In this document: positions 55,907-63,992 of the stretch, in pieces
How positions within the stretch are numbered: the stretch's first letter is position 1
Layout of the letters: the number at the start of each line of letters is the position of its first letter
Assembly (NCBI GenBank): GCA_016278725.1
Contig: JADQBG010000016.1
Coordinates: 1 to 64,000 of the forward strand
Length of the DNA stretch: 64,000 nt
Source of the DNA: Actinomycetota bacterium
Lineage (GTDB): Bacteria; Actinomycetota; Thermoleophilia; RBG-16-64-13
Direction of reading: 5' to 3'
The notes under the pieces: generated by a model
What the model saw: only the letters and a program-made list of their open reading frames with translations
Told to the model about the DNA's origin: nothing
Databases searched by the model: none
Program-made: the position numbers and the translations under genes

Positions 55907-57082
55907 TCATTTACTGCCACCCGCGGGCACGTTGTAAGCGGTGTCCAGGTGCGCGGCTGCCTGCTGGTCAGCGCCGGGTAGAAGATGTCCATATAGGTCA
56001 GCAGTGATCGCTATGGTGGAATGGCCGGCCCGGGCGGAGACCACCTTAAGCGGAACCCCTCGGAGCAGCAGGTGGGTGACGTGTCCATGTCTTAGATCGT
56101 GGAAGCGAACCAGGGGGAGGTTGTGCTTCCGAATCATGGCGGAGAACGCGCTGGTCAGCGTGGAAGGCCGCCAAGGGCTCCCGTCCTGCGAAGGCAGGAC
56201 CAGGTTGTTGTCCTGATAGCCGGCCCCCAGCATCAGGCGCTGCTCGTTCTGCGCCTTGCGGTGCTCCTTCAACGCTTTGACCACGAACGCGGGCAGGCAT
56301 ACGGTGCGCCGACTCTCGCGGCTCTTGGGTTCTTTGAAGCTGAGACCTTCCCGCGTCTCAGACAGTGAACGCTTGACCGTTGCTTCCCCGGTCTCGAGGT
56401 TGACGTCCGCCCAGCGAAGCGCCAAGAGCTCGCCACGCCGGAGACCGGTGCCGATGGCGAGCAGCACAGGCATGTGGAGCGGGGTTCCCACCACGGTGTC
56501 GAGCAGTTGCGCCGTCTCATTCTCGGTCAGTACCTTCAGGTTGCCGCCGCGCTCCACCTTGGGCGGTGTCACGGCGTCCGTCGGGTTCACGGCGAGCATG
56601 CGCATCTTGACCGCTTCTCCCAAGGCCTCCCGGAGAACGCGGTGGATGTGTAGAACGGTCCGAGGCGACAACCCGGTCGGTTCCCCGTCGGCGCTGGGCT
56701 GCTTAAGGCGGCCGCGGTCGAGACGGTCTGAGTAGAACGTCTGAATATCTATCGGCCGCAGCTTGTCGAGCTGGATCTCTCCGAGGCAGGGCTCGAGGTG
56801 TAGGCGCACGATGTCCCGATAGCCCTGGAGGGAACGCGGGGAGACCTGGTGACGAGCATGGTCCTCAAGCCAACGTTGCAGGAACTCGCCCAACGTCATC
56901 TTCGCCGGCGGGACATAGACCCCGAGATCCCGGGCGCGGGATAGGCGGGTGTGTTCCTGCTCCGCTTGACGCTTGGTTCCGCGGAAGCTGTGAAAGCTGC
57001 GGACCCGCTTCCCGGTCGATGGATCGACGCCAAGATTGACGCAGATCTCCCAGTAGTTTTGACCGCGTTTGCGGATGCTCAC
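55907..57082 (-). CDS. int: Tyrosine recombinase (phage-type integrase)
   Basis: 391 residues from GTG 57082, with AAGGGGGG upstream. An N-terminal AP2-like/arm-binding region (SIRKRGQNYWEICVNLG) precedes the core-binding SAM-like domain (MTLGEFLQRWLEDHARHQVS). The catalytic domain has Arg in TGLRRGELLALRW, Lys in KEPKSRESRRTV, His-x-x-Arg in RFHDLRHGHVTHLL, the second His in RAGHSTIAI, and the nucleophile Tyr in TADLYGHLLPG. All catalytic residues are present, so it should be active. The gene points away from the element toward tRNA-Leu and overlaps the upstream zinc-finger gene by 4 nt. Confidence 0.95.
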   Translation of the reverse strand: MSIRKRGQNYWEICVNLGVDPSTGKRVRSFHSFRGTKRQAEQEHTRLSRARDLGVYVPPAKMTLGEFLQRWLEDHARHQVSPRSLQGYRDIVRLHLEPCLGEIQLDKLRPIDIQTFYSDRLDRGRLKQPSADGEPTGLSPRTVLHIHRVLREALGEAVKMRMLAVNPTDAVTPPKVERGGNLKVLTENETAQLLDTVVGTPLHMPVLLAIGTGLRRGELLALRWADVNLETGEATVKRSLSETREGLSFKEPKSRESRRTVCLPAFVVKALKEHRKAQNEQRLMLGAGYQDNNLVLPSQDGSPWRPSTLTSAFSAMIRKHNLPLVRFHDLRHGHVTHLLLRGVPLKVVSARAGHSTIAITADLYGHLLPGADQQAAAHLDTAYNVPAGGSK

Positions 57083-58197
57083 TTTGCCCCCCTTGGTTTG
57101 ATCCACTTGCGGACCTGCTCCACGTCTCGGTCCATTCTGCCGGCGATCTCTTCGACGCTCAGACCTTCCTTTGCGTACCTGGTCGCCTGTGACCTGTTCT
57201 TGCGGTACTCCTGCTGCGCTTTTGCTCGGGCGCACTCAGGTGAGCAGTAGAGAACATTCTTCATTCGATGCTGACCGAACTGCGCGCCGCCTCGTTGCCT
57301 AACAAACGGACGGCCGCACTTCTCGCACTTGTGGTAGGTGGCCTCTTCTGCGATGTGGTTAGCCAACTGAAGGCATAGGGCGCTGTAAAGGCTTATCGCG
57401 GGAGATTCTTCGAGTGTTTCTGTTTCCTCGTTCTCGATGGTTTTATAGATGACAGGGTGAGCATGGAAACTACGGAGCCCAGCCGCTAAGAACTTATTAA
57501 GGAAAGCGTACAGGTCAGCGGGTTCCTTGGGCGGGGTCACTTTTAGTTGGAAGAACTCGTCCACCTGCCTCGCTTTCTCCATGTCGCCATCCTCTAACCA
57601 AGGGCGGGAATAGGCCCATGCTAAGAGCTCGTGCTCTTTCTCTTCGCTGGGCCAAGGGTGTATCTGCAATTCCGGCCACAAAGCGTTTTCCCACGAGGAA
57701 GCAACGTCGTCAAAAGTAAGCAGTCCGCGATGGTAATGCCAAACCCGCGCCAAATCGCGAACTAATCCAATGCGAAATGCAACTTCCTCAACCGACACGA
57801 GAACAGGGCGAGGTTGTATCTCTTCTAGGTGCCGCTGAAAGTACGGTTGGGTTTTCGCAAAAAAACGGCGGAACAGGCGCTCTTCAGACTTTCTATGCCA
57901 CGATTTCAGTCCTGATCCTGGTAACTCGTTCAGCGGCAGGTGGGGTGTCAGCCGCCCATACCTTTCAGTGAACGCGGCGAGCTCGCCAACATCCTCGACG
58001 TTCAATTCTTGAAGCTCGCGTAAGTAGAGCTCTTCGGGTGGGACCGCGGACTTCTGTGGATCAGTCGGAGCGAATAGAAGGAAGGGACCGCCCTCTTCGC
58101 CTGCGCCATCCAGAATCTCGACTTTGCCCGCCGAAGGCACCGGCGGAACCGGTATCTGTGTACCTGGCCAGACCGTAACATGAAATCGTGTATTCAT
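57079..58197 (-). CDS. Zinc-finger and HTH protein of the element, possible regulator
   Basis: 372 residues from ATG 58197 (GGAAGG upstream); upstream frame is not coding-like. Residues 1-290 are an uncharacterised helical region (ELQELNVEDVGELAAFTERY, IGLVRDLARVWHYHRG). A treble-clef-like zinc finger follows, with CEKCGRPF and CSPEC about 30 residues apart, resembling CGNR/FCS-type fingers. The last 45 residues form an HTH: RYAKEGLSVEEIAGRMDRDV. It is co-transcribed with int and divergent from xis-primase, the position of the master repressor in phage satellites, but no repressor family is recognised. Base composition is lower in GC than neighbours. Confidence 0.7.
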   Translation of the reverse strand: MNTRFHVTVWPGTQIPVPPVPSAGKVEILDGAGEEGGPFLLFAPTDPQKSAVPPEELYLRELQELNVEDVGELAAFTERYGRLTPHLPLNELPGSGLKSWHRKSEERLFRRFFAKTQPYFQRHLEEIQPRPVLVSVEEVAFRIGLVRDLARVWHYHRGLLTFDDVASSWENALWPELQIHPWPSEEKEHELLAWAYSRPWLEDGDMEKARQVDEFFQLKVTPPKEPADLYAFLNKFLAAGLRSFHAHPVIYKTIENEETETLEESPAISLYSALCLQLANHIAEEATYHKCEKCGRPFVRQRGGAQFGQHRMKNVLYCSPECARAKAQQEYRKNRSQATRYAKEGLSVEEIAGRMDRDVEQVRKWIKPRGAK

Positions 58198-58246
58198 TCT
58201 GTTTGCCTTCCGTCCGGCTCGACCTGTATTGTGGCGCGTAGTGGGT

Positions 58247-58257
58247 TGTGCTGCACA
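58247..58257 (+). promoter_or_regulatory. Palindrome in the divergent control region of the element
   Basis: TGTGCTGCACA is a perfect 11-nt palindrome flanked by GGTT and AACC at slightly unequal distances. It lies in the 101-bp gap between the zinc-finger/int operon and the xis/primase operon and is a reasonable operator for the element's switch. Confidence 0.4.
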
Positions 58258-58298
58258 GAACCTATCACTAGTGCGCTTCAGGCGCAAGGAGGCCCCGC

Positions 58299-58502
58299 AT
58301 GGACGCAAGGCAAGGCCAACGCATCGAGGAGATGCCCGACATGCTGACGGTCGATGAGGTGGCCGCCTGGTTAGGCTGCTCAGTCGGCACGGTTCGCCGC
58401 ATGATCCACGCCGGCACGCTCGCCCGGGTGAAGGTGGGACGCCTGGACCGAGTGCCGAAGAAGGAGCTCGTAAGAGTGCGGGACGGCGGCCTGGATGGGT
58501 GA
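58299..58502 (+). CDS. xis: Excisionase-type HTH protein
   Basis: 67 residues, ATG with AAGGAGG upstream. The winged HTH of the MerR/excisionase superfamily is clear: MLTVDEVAAWLGCSVGTVRR, then MIHAGTLARVKVGRLDRVPK. Such proteins guide the integrase toward excision or regulate early genes. It is the first gene of the rightward operon and overlaps the primase start by 8 nt. Confidence 0.85.
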   Translation: MDARQGQRIEEMPDMLTVDEVAAWLGCSVGTVRRMIHAGTLARVKVGRLDRVPKKELVRVRDGGLDG

Positions 58503-61185
58503 AGGGAAGCGGCAGGGCGCCCGCGCCAACGAGCGCCCCACAGAAGCCGCCAAGGAAGGAATACAAGCCAAGCCTATCCCACCGGGAGCGGGACCTCAAG
58601 AGACTATAGAGACCGCCCTACGGCTGCTCCATGCGCCCGGAAACGTGTTCGAGATCCGCATACCCCACGCGCCCGGAGCAGGGACGGTTGCCGGGTACTT
58701 CGACGATCCGGCAGCAGCAGCCCGGGAGGTTATGGTCTGGAACGGTAAGGCTGCCGGTGTATACGTCACGCTGAACCCGGTGGCGCCTGCCCTGCTCAGC
58801 CGAGCATCCAACCGCCTGAAGTCCTACGCCAAGGAGACAACCTCCGACGCCGATGTCCTGCGCCGGCGTTGGCTGCTGGTAGACATCGACCCGATCCGCC
58901 CTGCCGGTGTCAGCGCATCAGATGACGAACTAAAGGCCGCGGGCGCCGTGGTCCGAAAGGTGCAGGCATATCTAAAGGAAGCCGGATGGCCGGCGTCCCT
59001 GGTAGCCGCGAGCGGCAACGGTGGCCACCTGCTCTACCGCATCGACCTACCGAACGACACCGAAAGCCTCGGGCTCGTGAAGCGTGTGCTCGCAGGCTTG
59101 GATGCCCGCTTCAGCACCACCAAGGTGCACGTCGATACTTCGGTGCATAACGCGGCCCGTATCGCCAAAGTACCCGGAACCCTGGCCGCGAAGGGTGATA
59201 GTACCAAGGAGCGCCCGCATCGCCACTCACGCCTCCTAGAGGCCCCAGAGCAGCCCGAGCCGGTGCCCGTGGCCCTACTCGAGAAGATGGCCGCTCAAGC
59301 GCCTGAACGGACCGCAGGCACGAACGGGACCCGCTCAGCGTTTGATCTGGACGCGTTCATCGACAGCAACCTCGACGTGCAACGTGCAAAGCAGCAGCCG
59401 GACCGCACGATCCATATTCTTCGCGTCTGCCCCTTCAACTCGGAGCACGACCGCGGGGAAGCCTACGTCGGGACGATGAAAGACGGCGGGATCTTCGCCG
59501 GCTGTCACCACAACTCATGCACCTGGACGTGGCGGGACCTGCGGGAACGTTTTGAACCTCCGCCGGCGTCTAGCACTTCCGACCGGTCAGTCCGAATCGC
59601 TGACCACGACCAGACATCAGACTGGGACGACCCGCTTCCCCTCGACCATTGTGGTCGGCTGCCTGTGTTCCCGGTGAACGTGCTCCCGCCGGATTTTGTG
59701 GGTTTTGTGAAGGAGATCGCGGAATCTCGGCAGGTCCCGGTGGATATGCCCGCCGTCGCCGTGCTCGCTGCCTTGGCTGCTGCTGCCGCCGGCCGCTACC
59801 GGGTGGAACTCCCTTCCCACAGTGAGCCCTGCAACCTCTATACGGTCTGCGCCCTGCCGCCCGGGCTCAGGAAGAGCCAAACACTCGAGGATGTAGCCGC
59901 GCCCCTGCATGAGGCCGAGCGCCGGCTGGTCGAGTCGATGCAGTACCACGTGGATCGTGATCGGGCGGAGAGGGAAGTGACCGAGGCCCGGGCGAAGCAG
60001 TTGCAGACCAGAGCCGCCAAGACTGACGATCCACAAGAGCGCCAACTCCTTCAGGCAGAGCTAACCGAACTGCACGCGGCTGCCGGCGATCCGGTGGCGC
60101 TTCCCCGGCTCACCTTCGACGATGCCACCCCCGAGCGTGTGGCCCAGCTGCTCGCAGAGAATAGCGGCAGGCTCGCCATGTTCAGCGCCGAAGGCGGCAT
60201 CGTCGGCATGATGGCCGGCAGGTACACCGAGAAGGGTGGACCCAACCTAGACGTGTACCTGAAGTCCCACGCGGGAGATCCGCTCCGGGTGGACCGGGCA
60301 TCAGGGCGAACGGTGAATATGACAGCCCCGGCGCTGACCCTCTGCCTCTTGGTGCAACCCGAGGTGCTGCGGGAACTCGCCCAGGTCAGAGGTGGCCGCG
60401 GTCGCGGTCTGCTCGGTCGCTTCCTCTACAGCCTACCCGAGCCCAACCTGGGAACCCGGATGTATCGGCCCCGGGGGATAGACCCGGCCATCGAGGCCCG
60501 CTACCACGAGAGGATGCTCCACCTCTTCGCCGCCCAGCCTGACGGCGATGTCCGTGGTCTGGAACTCCGCGGAGAGGCGCTTAAGGTGTGGGCGGCCTTC
60601 CATGACCGCATCGAGCGACGGCTGACACCGGACGGTGATCTTCGCCCGATGGCCGACTGGGCGGCCAAGATCGCGGGCGCTGCTGCGCGGATGGCCGGGA
60701 GCTTCCACGTGGCCAAGCATCCCCAGCCGGAGACGGTACCCATCGACGCCGAGACGGTGGCGGCAGCGGTGACGATTGCCGACTACTTCGTCGCCCACGC
60801 CGGCGCTGCCTTCGGGGAGATGGCCGACTCGCCCGACATGGCCCTCGCCCGACGCGTGTTTGCTTGGATCGAGCGCCGGGAGTATCCCCGTGAATTCTCG
60901 CTCCGGGACCTGCATCAGCACATCAGGACCGAGACGCCTGACGAACTCCTGCCGGCGCTTCACCTCCTCGAGGATCGCTCCATCGTCCGGCAGGTGAAGG
61001 TGGAACCCAGCCGAACCGGCCGGCGACCCGGCCCTCACTTTTTCGTAAATCCCAAGCTGGAAAACGGTTCACAAAATTCACAAAAGGGATCGGAAACAGC
61101 CGAAGAGACGAGTTTTGTGAGTTTTGTGAATGATTCCGGGCTTCCTGAAAACGAAAAAGCGATCAGGAAGGCGGTGAGGCTGTGA
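58495..61185 (+). CDS. AEP primase/DUF3987 replication protein of the element
   Basis: 896 residues. The archaeo-eukaryotic primase domain spans about 35-260: the metal Asp pair in LLVDIDPIRP, ASGNGGHLLYRIDLP, and VHVDTSVHNAARIAKVPGT. A zinc-binding segment (about 315-350) has CPFNSEH and CHHNSC. The DUF3987 helicase-like region (about 400-800) has CALPPGLRKSQTLEDVAAP where a Walker A is expected. The GxxGxGK loop is altered, so ATPase activity is doubtful or divergent. Near the end GFVKEI and SFVND-like words arise from GTTTTGTGA DNA repeats. It probably starts replication of the excised element. Confidence 0.85.
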   Translation: MGEGKRQGARANERPTEAAKEGIQAKPIPPGAGPQETIETALRLLHAPGNVFEIRIPHAPGAGTVAGYFDDPAAAAREVMVWNGKAAGVYVTLNPVAPALLSRASNRLKSYAKETTSDADVLRRRWLLVDIDPIRPAGVSASDDELKAAGAVVRKVQAYLKEAGWPASLVAASGNGGHLLYRIDLPNDTESLGLVKRVLAGLDARFSTTKVHVDTSVHNAARIAKVPGTLAAKGDSTKERPHRHSRLLEAPEQPEPVPVALLEKMAAQAPERTAGTNGTRSAFDLDAFIDSNLDVQRAKQQPDRTIHILRVCPFNSEHDRGEAYVGTMKDGGIFAGCHHNSCTWTWRDLRERFEPPPASSTSDRSVRIADHDQTSDWDDPLPLDHCGRLPVFPVNVLPPDFVGFVKEIAESRQVPVDMPAVAVLAALAAAAAGRYRVELPSHSEPCNLYTVCALPPGLRKSQTLEDVAAPLHEAERRLVESMQYHVDRDRAEREVTEARAKQLQTRAAKTDDPQERQLLQAELTELHAAAGDPVALPRLTFDDATPERVAQLLAENSGRLAMFSAEGGIVGMMAGRYTEKGGPNLDVYLKSHAGDPLRVDRASGRTVNMTAPALTLCLLVQPEVLRELAQVRGGRGRGLLGRFLYSLPEPNLGTRMYRPRGIDPAIEARYHERMLHLFAAQPDGDVRGLELRGEALKVWAAFHDRIERRLTPDGDLRPMADWAAKIAGAAARMAGSFHVAKHPQPETVPIDAETVAAAVTIADYFVAHAGAAFGEMADSPDMALARRVFAWIERREYPREFSLRDLHQHIRTETPDELLPALHLLEDRSIVRQVKVEPSRTGRRPGPHFFVNPKLENGSQNSQKGSETAEETSFVSFVNDSGLPENEKAIRKAVRL

Positions 61186-61562
61186 ACCAAGTGCGCCGCA
61201 TCATGGACGCGTTGACCGCATCCCTGGTGCGTGTGGAGCTCGACGGGGAGCAGCTGGTCCTGGACCCGCTCTTCCCCGAAGAGCATCCGATGGACGCGGC
61301 CCTGGTCGAGCAGGTGCGCGAACACAAGGACATCGTCGTGGCGCGGCTGCGCTGGGAGGAAGAAGCCGACCGGCTCCTGCTGGAAGCCTCCCACCGGCTC
61401 GCCGCGGTCTACCCCGGATGCCCGCTCGAGTGTGACGTGTGGCAACCCCACGAGGATGCTCTTCAGGCTGCCTACCACGACGGTGATCTGGGCGCACTTA
61501 CCCGGGCGCTTGCTGCCCGGGAGGTGTTCGCCCGTAAAGCCTTCAGGAAGGGAGCAGCGTGA
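61182..61562 (+). CDS. Element protein with TubC-N-like docking domain
   Basis: 126 residues, GTGA overlap with the primase. Residues 10-55 (VRVELDGEQLVLDPLFPEEH and ALVEQVREHKDIVVARL) follow the short beta-beta-alpha TubC N-terminal docking pattern, often found in small proteins next to phage-type primases. The second half is helical (ALTRALAAREVFARKAF). A role as a primase partner is inferred from position and pattern only. Confidence 0.6.
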   Translation: MNQVRRIMDALTASLVRVELDGEQLVLDPLFPEEHPMDAALVEQVREHKDIVVARLRWEEEADRLLLEASHRLAAVYPGCPLECDVWQPHEDALQAAYHDGDLGALTRALAAREVFARKAFRKGAA

Positions 61563-61681
61563 AGCCTACTCCCTGCAAAGCCTGCGTAGCTTGCGCCCTG
61601 GACTGTAAGCAGATGCTGCCGACTGAGGTTGTGTTCTGCGGCAAGTATGACCCTCTCGCCCAGAAAGAGAGCGGCAAGTGA
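61559..61681 (+). CDS. 40-residue Cys-rich protein
   Basis: A short GTG-started gene linked by GTGA overlaps to both neighbours. It has six Cys: CKACVACALDC near the start and a late FCGKYD. The spacing CxxCxxCxxxC could bind zinc or an iron-sulfur cluster. The double overlap and ordered Cys pattern support a real gene despite its size. Similar mini-proteins are common in actinophage early operons. Confidence 0.6.
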   Translation: MKPTPCKACVACALDCKQMLPTEVVFCGKYDPLAQKESGK

Positions 61682-61917
61682 AAACTACCTTCGAGGTTAA
61701 GCCGGTCACGCTGGAACACAAAAAAGCCTGGGCCTACTACGTCCGCACGGACAAAGGCCGGCTAGTCGCCTTTGCCATAGTCAACACCCGCGCCGAGGCT
61801 GAACAGGCGGGTCAGAAGTCTCACTCTCACGCCCAATTAAAGGGAGGTTTCACCGATGACGTAACCCGTCCCGTAAGAGGTTGGAAGAAGATGCACCAAA
61901 CATCCGAAAGGAACTAA
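61678..61917 (+). CDS. Small element protein of unknown function
   Basis: 79 residues, GTGA overlap. The fold looks like two beta strands and a helix (AWAYYVRTDKGRLVAFAIVN, TRAEAEQAGQKSHSH). The C-terminal part is basic (RPVRGWKKMHQ). No family is recognised. It fits the operon by direction and spacing. Confidence 0.55.
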   Translation: MKTTFEVKPVTLEHKKAWAYYVRTDKGRLVAFAIVNTRAEAEQAGQKSHSHAQLKGGFTDDVTRPVRGWKKMHQTSERN

Positions 61918-61925
61918 CGAACAAA

Positions 61926-62282
61926 ATGGCTATTACATTCAAAGAAGCGAGTCTACTCGCCCACCAATACGGTCTTACCCTGACCGATGCGAAAAGCCTA
62001 ATCTCCGCCGCGACCTTCGAAGAGGCACAGTCAATAGCGAAGATCTGGAGTGAGCCCCGGCAACGATCTCGCGCCGAACTGAAAACCATGACCCCGACCG
62101 AGATCTTGGCGGCGCGAGACCGCGGCGAACTCTCGGAACTGCTCGGCCAGAAGAAACCCACCAAGGCCCCGGCTGAGTCTGGGCAGCTCACCCGGGAGGA
62201 TCTGGCTTCCATGTCGCCCGAGCAGGTGCTCGAGGCCCGGGACCGCGGCGATCTGAACCATCTGCTGAAGGGCGGCAACTAA
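61926..62282 (+). CDS. Element protein with duplicated phage-type 'SPEE-x-ARDRG-x-L-x-LL' motif
   Basis: 118 residues from ATG 61926 (AAAGGA about 13 nt upstream; TTG 61881 is an alternative). The N-terminal 50 residues are helical (EASLLAHQYGLTLTDAKSLI). Two tandem copies of a 27-residue unit follow: RAELKTMTPTEILAARDRGE-LSELL and REDLASMSPEQVLEARDRGD-LNHLL. Single copies of this motif are common at the C-terminus of actinophage head or scaffold-type proteins. A doubled version in an early operon is unusual. The stop overlaps the next start (TAATG). Confidence 0.65.
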   Translation: MAITFKEASLLAHQYGLTLTDAKSLISAATFEEAQSIAKIWSEPRQRSRAELKTMTPTEILAARDRGELSELLGQKKPTKAPAESGQLTREDLASMSPEQVLEARDRGDLNHLLKGGN

Positions 62283-63118
62283 TGACCACCAAGACGAGCG
62301 AAACCCTAGCCAAGATAGCCGGCCTCGATCTGAGCTCCCACCACTTCCGCGAACTCTCCGCGTGGCTGGCGGCCGCGAAGGCCTGCGGCTTTGAACTCCC
62401 GGGCGATGCGCTCGAGCCGCTGACGCAGGTCATCCACCTGGACCGCGAGCAGCAGAAGGCCACCAAGCCGGCCCCGCCCGAGATCGGCCCCGCCCTGCGC
62501 CTGCTCTCCGGGCGCACGGCGGAGGAAGTGTTCGCAGAAGATGACGCGCACACGGCCGCGGTAGCCTTCGAGTCTCGCCGCTCCCAACTCCTAAGCGCAG
62601 CACAGAACGCGCTGCAGACGACCATAGCCTAAAGCCTCGCCCCGCATCGCGCCAAGCTGATCGCGGGCCCGCTGCGGGCCGCCGTGGCCGAGACGCTGAA
62701 AGACGCTCGGAAGGTTGCCCGGAAGTTGGAGGCCTACGCGCCCAGCTACAGCGCCGCGCTCCTGGCTGAAGGGAGCGAGCGGGAGCTCAACCTCTGGAGA
62801 TCGTCGCGGGAACTGCAAAGCCGCTTCGACACTTTGCGGGATGCTTACCTGCTCTCAGTCAGCGCCGAACTGGAAGCGGGCATGAGGCCGCAAAGAGCCG
62901 GCGGATACTTCGCCTGGTCTAACCCCGACGCGGTACATCCTGCCGAGCTTAGGCTAGGCCAGAACGCCGAGGTGCTCGCGGTGGCAACGGCGCCGAGCGG
63001 TTACGAATTAAGGACGGCGGCGGAAGTCCTCGCCTTGATAGACGAGATGCAATCGACACTCCCACCAAGCGCGCCCGCCAACGCGCGGACCATCGTGCGA
63101 ATGGGAGTCTGCCAGTGA
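62282..63118 (+). pseudogene. Element gene split by an in-frame TAA (62630-62632)
   Basis: Two open pieces (62282-62632 and from GTG 62684 to 63118) share one frame and are separated by a single TAA. The 17 codons between stop and GTG read as coding sequence (SLAPHRAKLIAGPLRAAV) and continue into the second helix-rich part (AETLKDARKVARKLEAYAP). The whole would be about 278 residues, mostly coiled-coil, like many actinophage early proteins of unknown function. A nonsense mutation, a sequencing error, or stop-codon readthrough could explain it. If the stop is real and final, the second piece could still be made from GTG 62684. Confidence 0.6.
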
Positions 63119-63273
63119 CAGACCGCCGACCACGGCGAGCGGAAAGGGGGAGCGGCGACCGAGCCGCCCCCCCGAGGTGGGGGGTGACCCCAAAGCTCTT
63201 TCGCCCATGCGCGGGATGCATAGCACTTCCCTATGTGCGTCCCGGCATTACCCTCGATTTTACAAGGAGATAA
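63115..63273 (+). CDS. Possible 52-residue element protein
   Basis: GTG start in a GTGA overlap with the preceding frame, ending 3 nt before terS. It is basic, with an Arg-rich head (MTDRRPRRAERGSGDRA) and a CAGC pair (LFRPCAGCIALPYVRPG) that could be a zinc knuckle. Overlap and full use of the gap favour a real gene, but no homology is recognised. Confidence 0.4.
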   Translation: MTDRRPRRAERGSGDRAAPPRWGVTPKLFRPCAGCIALPYVRPGITLDFTRR

Positions 63274-63276
63274 ACC

Positions 63277-63663
63277 ATGTCTGACAGGCAGATACCCCGG
63301 GCGCCGGCCCACCTCCGTACTCGAGGGCGCCGATTGTGGCGTTCAATCGTGGAGGGATTCGACCTAACGCAGGCAGAGCAGGACCTACTGCTCGAGGCTT
63401 GTAGGACGCTGGACATCGTGGAAAGCCTGGAGGTTGCGCTTCGGGACCAACCCGCGTTGGTGACAGGTAGCCGTGGTCAGCCCGTCGCGCATCCGTTGGG
63501 CTCAGAACTCCGATCTGAGCGGCAACTGCTCGCCAAACTGATCGCGCAGTTGGGACTCCCCGACGCCGATGCTGAAGGCGGCGAATGGGACGGCCTAAGC
63601 GCAAGCCAACGCGCCCGCAAAGCCGCCTTCAGCCGGTGGCAGCATCGTGGTGGTGTGAAGTGA
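63277..63663 (+). CDS. terS: P27-family phage terminase small subunit
   Basis: 128 residues, ATG with AAGGAG upstream. The P27 pattern is clear: APAHLRTRGRRLWRSIVEGF, LTQAEQDLLLEACRTLD, and VTGSRGQPVAHPLGSELRSE followed by LLAKLIAQLGLPD. Small terminases bind phage DNA and hand it to the large subunit for packaging. In phage satellites a lone terS redirects helper packaging to the satellite genome. No large terminase follows in the last 330 bp. Confidence 0.88.
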   Translation: MSDRQIPRAPAHLRTRGRRLWRSIVEGFDLTQAEQDLLLEACRTLDIVESLEVALRDQPALVTGSRGQPVAHPLGSELRSERQLLAKLIAQLGLPDADAEGGEWDGLSASQRARKAAFSRWQHRGGVK

Positions 63664-63992
63664 AAAGACGGCCAACCCCAGACCCGCCCGACCCCCGGGA
63701 ACGTATGCACGAGCTCACCGAGATCCTGACCGAGAAGTCGGCCGCGGGCGAAGACGTGAGCAACAACCCGCTCCTCGCTGAACTCGAGCAGCATAGCCCG
63801 GTTATGGCTGATCGCCTTCGCCGTGGGCTATCGCCCTACAGCGACCCCTTCTGCCCTGGCGAGACCACAGCGGATCACGTTATCCGCCTAATGGAAGAGC
63901 GCCTGGACCCCCACCCACACCTCGAACACCTCATTGAAAAGGCCGAAGCCGACCTGGACGCGGCGAAGGAAGGCAACCCCGACAACTGCTAA
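63660..63992 (+). CDS. Small helical element protein after terS
   Basis: 110 residues, GTGA overlap with terS. It is acidic and mostly helical (MHELTEILTEKSAAGEDVSN, LEHLIEKAEADLDAAK), with a Pro-rich head. No domain is recognised. Position suggests a packaging or regulatory accessory protein. The remaining eight bases of the window hold nothing. Confidence 0.6.
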   Translation: MKRRPTPDPPDPRERMHELTEILTEKSAAGEDVSNNPLLAELEQHSPVMADRLRRGLSPYSDPFCPGETTADHVIRLMEERLDPHPHLEHLIEKAEADLDAAKEGNPDNC

